A stretch of 17,227 nt of DNA from Planctomycetota bacterium (lineage in GTDB: Bacteria; Planctomycetota; Planctomycetia; Planctomycetales; Planctomycetaceae), in assembly GCA_013151585.1 (NCBI GenBank), contig JAADHY010000177.1, forward strand, positions 1 through 17,227, written 5' to 3'. A program made the position numbers and the translations under genes. Below, in pieces: positions 14,691 through 17,227 of the stretch. The notes below the pieces were generated by a model, which saw only the letters and a list, made by a program, of their open reading frames with translations, ran no database searches and was not told the DNA's origin. How positions within the stretch are numbered: position 1 is the first letter of the stretch; each line of letters starts with the position of its first letter.

Positions 14691-15500
14691 TCAACGGAAG
14701 ACGAAGCGCAGGGTGAGGGCAACGGCAGTCAGCAGAACCGCCAGCAAGTCGCCTCGCGAAATGAGGTTGCTCTTGCGGTTCAGGCGCAAGTACCGCAGGA
14801 GCGCACCGGTCGGGCAGCCGAAGCGACAGTAGGCCATCGGAATCACCAAGCAGGCCAGAAGGCCGACGACAGCAATTGTCACCGACGCGGCTCCGGCGAT
14901 GCCCAGTCGGTACGCTTCGAAGGGTTCCAAATTGCTCAAAGGGAAATCAATCTCAGTGATCGCGATTCCCACGACAAGGGTCAGTAGCAGTCCGGGCAAC
15001 AGCCGCACGGTGCGCGACAACCGGCTCGGCAGACGCCAATGCCAGCGGCTGCGATGGCTGATGAGTTCCTGGGCCGCTCCGTGAGGACACAAGTAGTGGC
15101 AATAAAGCTGCCGACGCGAAACGATCGGCACGATCAACGCCGCCGCGGTCAGCAGGACCAGAGCCGGCGCCGTCCGCCAGGGAAGTCCGCTGCGAGCCCA
15201 ACCGACCAGCAGCTCTTGCGACAGAAGGTCCCCGTTGATGAGACCCAGGTAGCCGATCAAGACCATCTGGAAAGCCAGCCGCAGCCACCGGTTGCCACGC
15301 AAACGCGTCAGGCCAATCACGCTGGCCAACACGAGTACGAACACGGTGCCCAGGTCGCGCAAGCGGACGACCACGCCGGCCGTCTTGCTCAGCAGACCGC
15401 GGGCCGGGTGGCCGAGCTGGCGCTGGAGTTCCTGCGCGACGCGGACGAGGCCCTCGGCCACGGTCATACTGGTCATGGTCGCGCCGGAGGCGCCTTCCAT
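14691..15500 (-). CDS. NosR-like membrane Fe-S protein, C-terminal half of a frameshifted gene
   Basis: This is a 269-residue frame. Residues 1-22 (EGASGATMTSMTVAEGLV) are the end of an FMN_bind domain including the flavinylation motif, but the rest of that domain lies in the upstream frame. After this come about six membrane helices (about 50-65, 74-90, 108-127, 167-184, 201-221, 251-268). Two CxxxCP motifs, CHYLCP (C134, C138) and CRFGCP (C225, C229), are characteristic of the NosR/polyferredoxin-type 4Fe-4S membrane domain. Such proteins pass electrons between membrane Fe-S centres and covalently bound FMN outside the cytoplasm. The frame overlaps the upstream one by 28 bp and restores the domain if one base is re-read near 15500. 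A separate start at ATG 15500 is possible, but it would give a protein beginning mid-domain with no good ribosome site. Confidence 0.8.
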   Translation of the reverse strand: MEGASGATMTSMTVAEGLVRVAQELQRQLGHPARGLLSKTAGVVVRLRDLGTVFVLVLASVIGLTRLRGNRWLRLAFQMVLIGYLGLINGDLLSQELLVGWARSGLPWRTAPALVLLTAAALIVPIVSRRQLYCHYLCPHGAAQELISHRSRWHWRLPSRLSRTVRLLPGLLLTLVVGIAITEIDFPLSNLEPFEAYRLGIAGAASVTIAVVGLLACLVIPMAYCRFGCPTGALLRYLRLNRKSNLISRGDLLAVLLTAVALTLRFVFR

Positions 15501-16447
15501 TTCGGCTTCGGGTCCAGCCGCGCGAGCTGGGCCAGCGTCCGGCCGTTGAAGAAGGTCATGAAGTACTCATCTTCGACGACGTATCGAACGTACTTTTCCG
15601 TTTCGTAAGTTTTGCGCAAAGCAATACCGACGATCCGCGCCTCGGTGTCCAAGACCAGTAGCGTGTCGATCGGGCCCTGGTACCCGATCAAATCGTCGGT
15701 GGTCGGCGCGGTGCGAGCGGCCAGCCCGATCCAGCGACCTTCCGCATCCAACACGCGCAGCAGACGCGGATGACGGCGGTCGCGAACCAAACGGGCGGCC
15801 TTCGGCAGAAACCGACGGACCTCCTCCACTTGGATCGGATCCGGAAATCGAAACGAAGGCCGCACTCCCGCCAGCCGGCGGACGACGCTCTCGGCGACGG
15901 CCATGCTGGTGAGCGTGGCGCCCGAGACCGCGTCCGGGCGCGGCATCGCGCGGAGTTCTTTCGGGCGGTAGCCAGCGAAGTAGCGCAAGAACCGTTCGTC
16001 ACGCCGCACGGCTGCAACATGCTCGGGTGTGTCTTCGCTGTCCAGGATCGCAATGCCGATAATCCGCTCTTGCCGATCCAAGGCAATCAGCGTATTGGTC
16101 GGGCCGCAGTATCCGATGATGCGGTCGCAATCCGGCGAAGTTTGCACCGCGTAGCCGAGTAGTTCGCCGCGATCGTCCAACACGGCCCGACCGCCGGTTT
16201 GCGGGTCCCATGGGCCCAGCCGCTCGGCTGCCGGATAAAACGGCCGCACCTGTTCGATGCGGAGGACCGGCCCCTCACGTCCGCGTTCTTGAGCACGGTA
16301 CCATTGGTGCTGATCGCGGATCAGCCACACGATGACCGCCAGCAACGCCAGGCGCGCAATCTGCAACGCCGCCCGCTGCCACCGTCGGTCCGTTCCAGAC
16401 GATCGGTTCAGGCGACGGGCATCACGAGATGGGGAGCAAAACGCCAT
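15473..16447 (-). CDS. Membrane-anchored double FMN_bind protein, N-terminal half of a frameshifted NosR-like gene
   Basis: This is a 324-residue frame. Residues 25-43 form a membrane anchor (ARLALLAVIVWLI). Residues about 95-193 form a complete FMN_bind domain with IIGYCGPTNTLIALD, GIAILDSEDTPEHV and the flavinylation motif DAVSGATLTSMAVAESVV (SGATLTS at 175-181). A second copy starts at about residue 240 (IGYQGPIDTLLVLD, GIALRKTYETEKYVRYV, FFNGRTLAQLARLDPKPK) but reaches a stop after KWKAPPARP, just before its own SGAT motif. That motif follows in the overlapping frame. Flavin would be attached by an ApbE-type enzyme, not seen here. The ATG at 16447 lies 21 nt after the stop of the FAD oxidoreductase gene, with a weak ribosome site. 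The whole gene would encode about 590 residues. Confidence 0.82.
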   Translation of the reverse strand: MAFCSPSRDARRLNRSSGTDRRWQRAALQIARLALLAVIVWLIRDQHQWYRAQERGREGPVLRIEQVRPFYPAAERLGPWDPQTGGRAVLDDRGELLGYAVQTSPDCDRIIGYCGPTNTLIALDRQERIIGIAILDSEDTPEHVAAVRRDERFLRYFAGYRPKELRAMPRPDAVSGATLTSMAVAESVVRRLAGVRPSFRFPDPIQVEEVRRFLPKAARLVRDRRHPRLLRVLDAEGRWIGLAARTAPTTDDLIGYQGPIDTLLVLDTEARIVGIALRKTYETEKYVRYVVEDEYFMTFFNGRTLAQLARLDPKPKWKAPPARP

Positions 16448-16468
16448 GGATGGGGTCGAACGAAAACG

Positions 16469-17227
16469 TCATGGAACGGGCAGCACCTGGACGGCGTCGG
16501 CGCAGGCCAGGCCGCCGGCGTTTTCCGTGCTGACCAGGACCATTCCTTCCTGGCCGGCGTCAAAGGAAAACACCCCCAACGAAAGGAATCCCTTCGGCAG
16601 CGGCGGGGCCTGCCTCATGTTGACGCGGACGCTCTTTTTCTCGACGTCGCCAACGAAGATCGTCACGGGCACTTGAGTTCCGCGGTTCGGGTGAGCCCGA
16701 TAAGCCAGCCGGATTTCATAACGGCCCGCTCGCGGCACTTTGAATGCAAACCGCAACTTCGCTCCGGAATTGGGCGGGGCGTACTGGTAACCGTAGCCGA
16801 TGTAGCCTTTCAATCCGCTGCCTTCGGTCCAGCGGCCGGACCCGAGCGCGTCGACGTCGTCGATCACGATTCCGGAAAGCGACTTCGGATCGATGCCGGT
16901 CGGCGGCCCGTGAGGCGGCGCTTCGGGCGGGACGTCTTTCGGAATCACGATTTCGGCATCGACCGTCTCGCGCCGCGCCTTGCCCGGCAGCCGCAATAGG
17001 CTGAAGAGCTCGTCCAGGTATTTCTCGTAGATGTCTCGCGGGGTGCAATTGAAATAAACGCATAAGGAGGCCGCCTTGCCGACCACCTCGCCCATCATCC
17101 CGCAGGTTTTCATGACCCGCACGGACCCGAGGGCCTCGTGCGTCACACTGATGCACCGGCCGGCCATGAACAGATTGGACACGTTCCGCGAGTAGAAACA
17201 GCGGTAGGGAATCGGATAGCCGAACTT
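16469..17227 (-). CDS. Secreted-type FAD-dependent oxidoreductase, C-terminal part with golvesin-like domain (5' end outside window)
   Basis: The minus-strand frame is open to the window edge, so the N-terminal FAD-binding fold is missing and about 252 residues are present. The text CFYSRNVSNLFMAGRC, then ISVTHEALGSVRVMKTCGMMG and EVVGKAASLCVYF, is characteristic of the FAD-dependent oxidoreductase family common in planctomycetes and Bacteroidetes (PF12831-type). From about GIVIDDVDALGSGRWTEG to the end lies a beta-rich domain resembling the golvesin C-terminal/xanthan-lyase-associated carbohydrate-binding module, with FKVPRAGRYEIRLAYRAHPN, VPVTIFV, LGVFSF and ADAVQVLPV. This suggests an extracellular or periplasmic enzyme acting near carbohydrate; the substrate is unknown. 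A GTG inside the frame (17182) is not the true start. It lies 21 nt upstream of the NosR-like gene, suggesting co-transcription. Confidence 0.88.
   Translation of the reverse strand, partial: KFGYPIPYRCFYSRNVSNLFMAGRCISVTHEALGSVRVMKTCGMMGEVVGKAASLCVYFNCTPRDIYEKYLDELFSLLRLPGKARRETVDAEIVIPKDVPPEAPPHGPPTGIDPKSLSGIVIDDVDALGSGRWTEGSGLKGYIGYGYQYAPPNSGAKLRFAFKVPRAGRYEIRLAYRAHPNRGTQVPVTIFVGDVEKKSVRVNMRQAPPLPKGFLSLGVFSFDAGQEGMVLVSTENAGGLACADAVQVLPVP

Overview
The window looks like a chromosomal segment of a GC-rich planctomycete, probably Pirellulales-like. This is inferred from gene content: a DUF1501 protein, a secreted sulfatase, a secreted FAD-dependent oxidoreductase with a golvesin-like tail, a Dabb-domain protein with a signal peptide, and long repeat-bearing intergenic gaps. 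No phage, plasmid, transposase or CRISPR genes are visible.

Left part (1-5568). A 5'-truncated DUF1501 gene on the + strand is followed directly by a ~125-bp element with imperfect terminal inverted repeats. Next come the remains of a PIN-domain (VapC-type) gene with two in-frame stops (- strand), a small membrane protein (- strand), and a second copy of the same element in opposite orientation. A secreted protein then joins a cysteine-pair-rich region to a Dabb domain (- strand), and a secreted sulfatase runs divergently on the + strand. The ~600-bp gap after the sulfatase is crowded with repeats: seven 7-bp units, three adjacent GC hairpins, a 13-bp perfect hairpin and a second heptad tract in inverted orientation.

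Middle part (5569-10246, all + strand). This holds glycerol kinase (glpK), a Nudix hydrolase, a GH13_18 sucrose-phosphorylase-like enzyme (most like glucosylglycerate or glucosylglycerol phosphorylases) and a tRNA-Gln(CTG) with a good sigma70-type promoter. The genes are separated by 200-400 bp, so they are probably not one operon. Glycerol kinase beside a possible glucosylglycerol phosphorylase does suggest a link to compatible-solute recycling.

Right part (10587-17227, all - strand). In transcription order: the C-terminal part of a secreted FAD-dependent oxidoreductase, a NosR-like membrane flavin/Fe-S protein, and then argH-truA-SLC13 permease. The NosR-like gene is split into two overlapping frames exactly inside its second FMN_bind domain. 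The last three genes are packed with 0 and 11 nt between them and probably form an operon.

The two most notable observations are the split NosR-like flavoprotein and the paired inverted mobile-element-like repeats. The Cys-pair-rich Dabb protein and the glpK/GH13_18 neighbourhood come next. I do not see a complete, clearly new multi-gene system.
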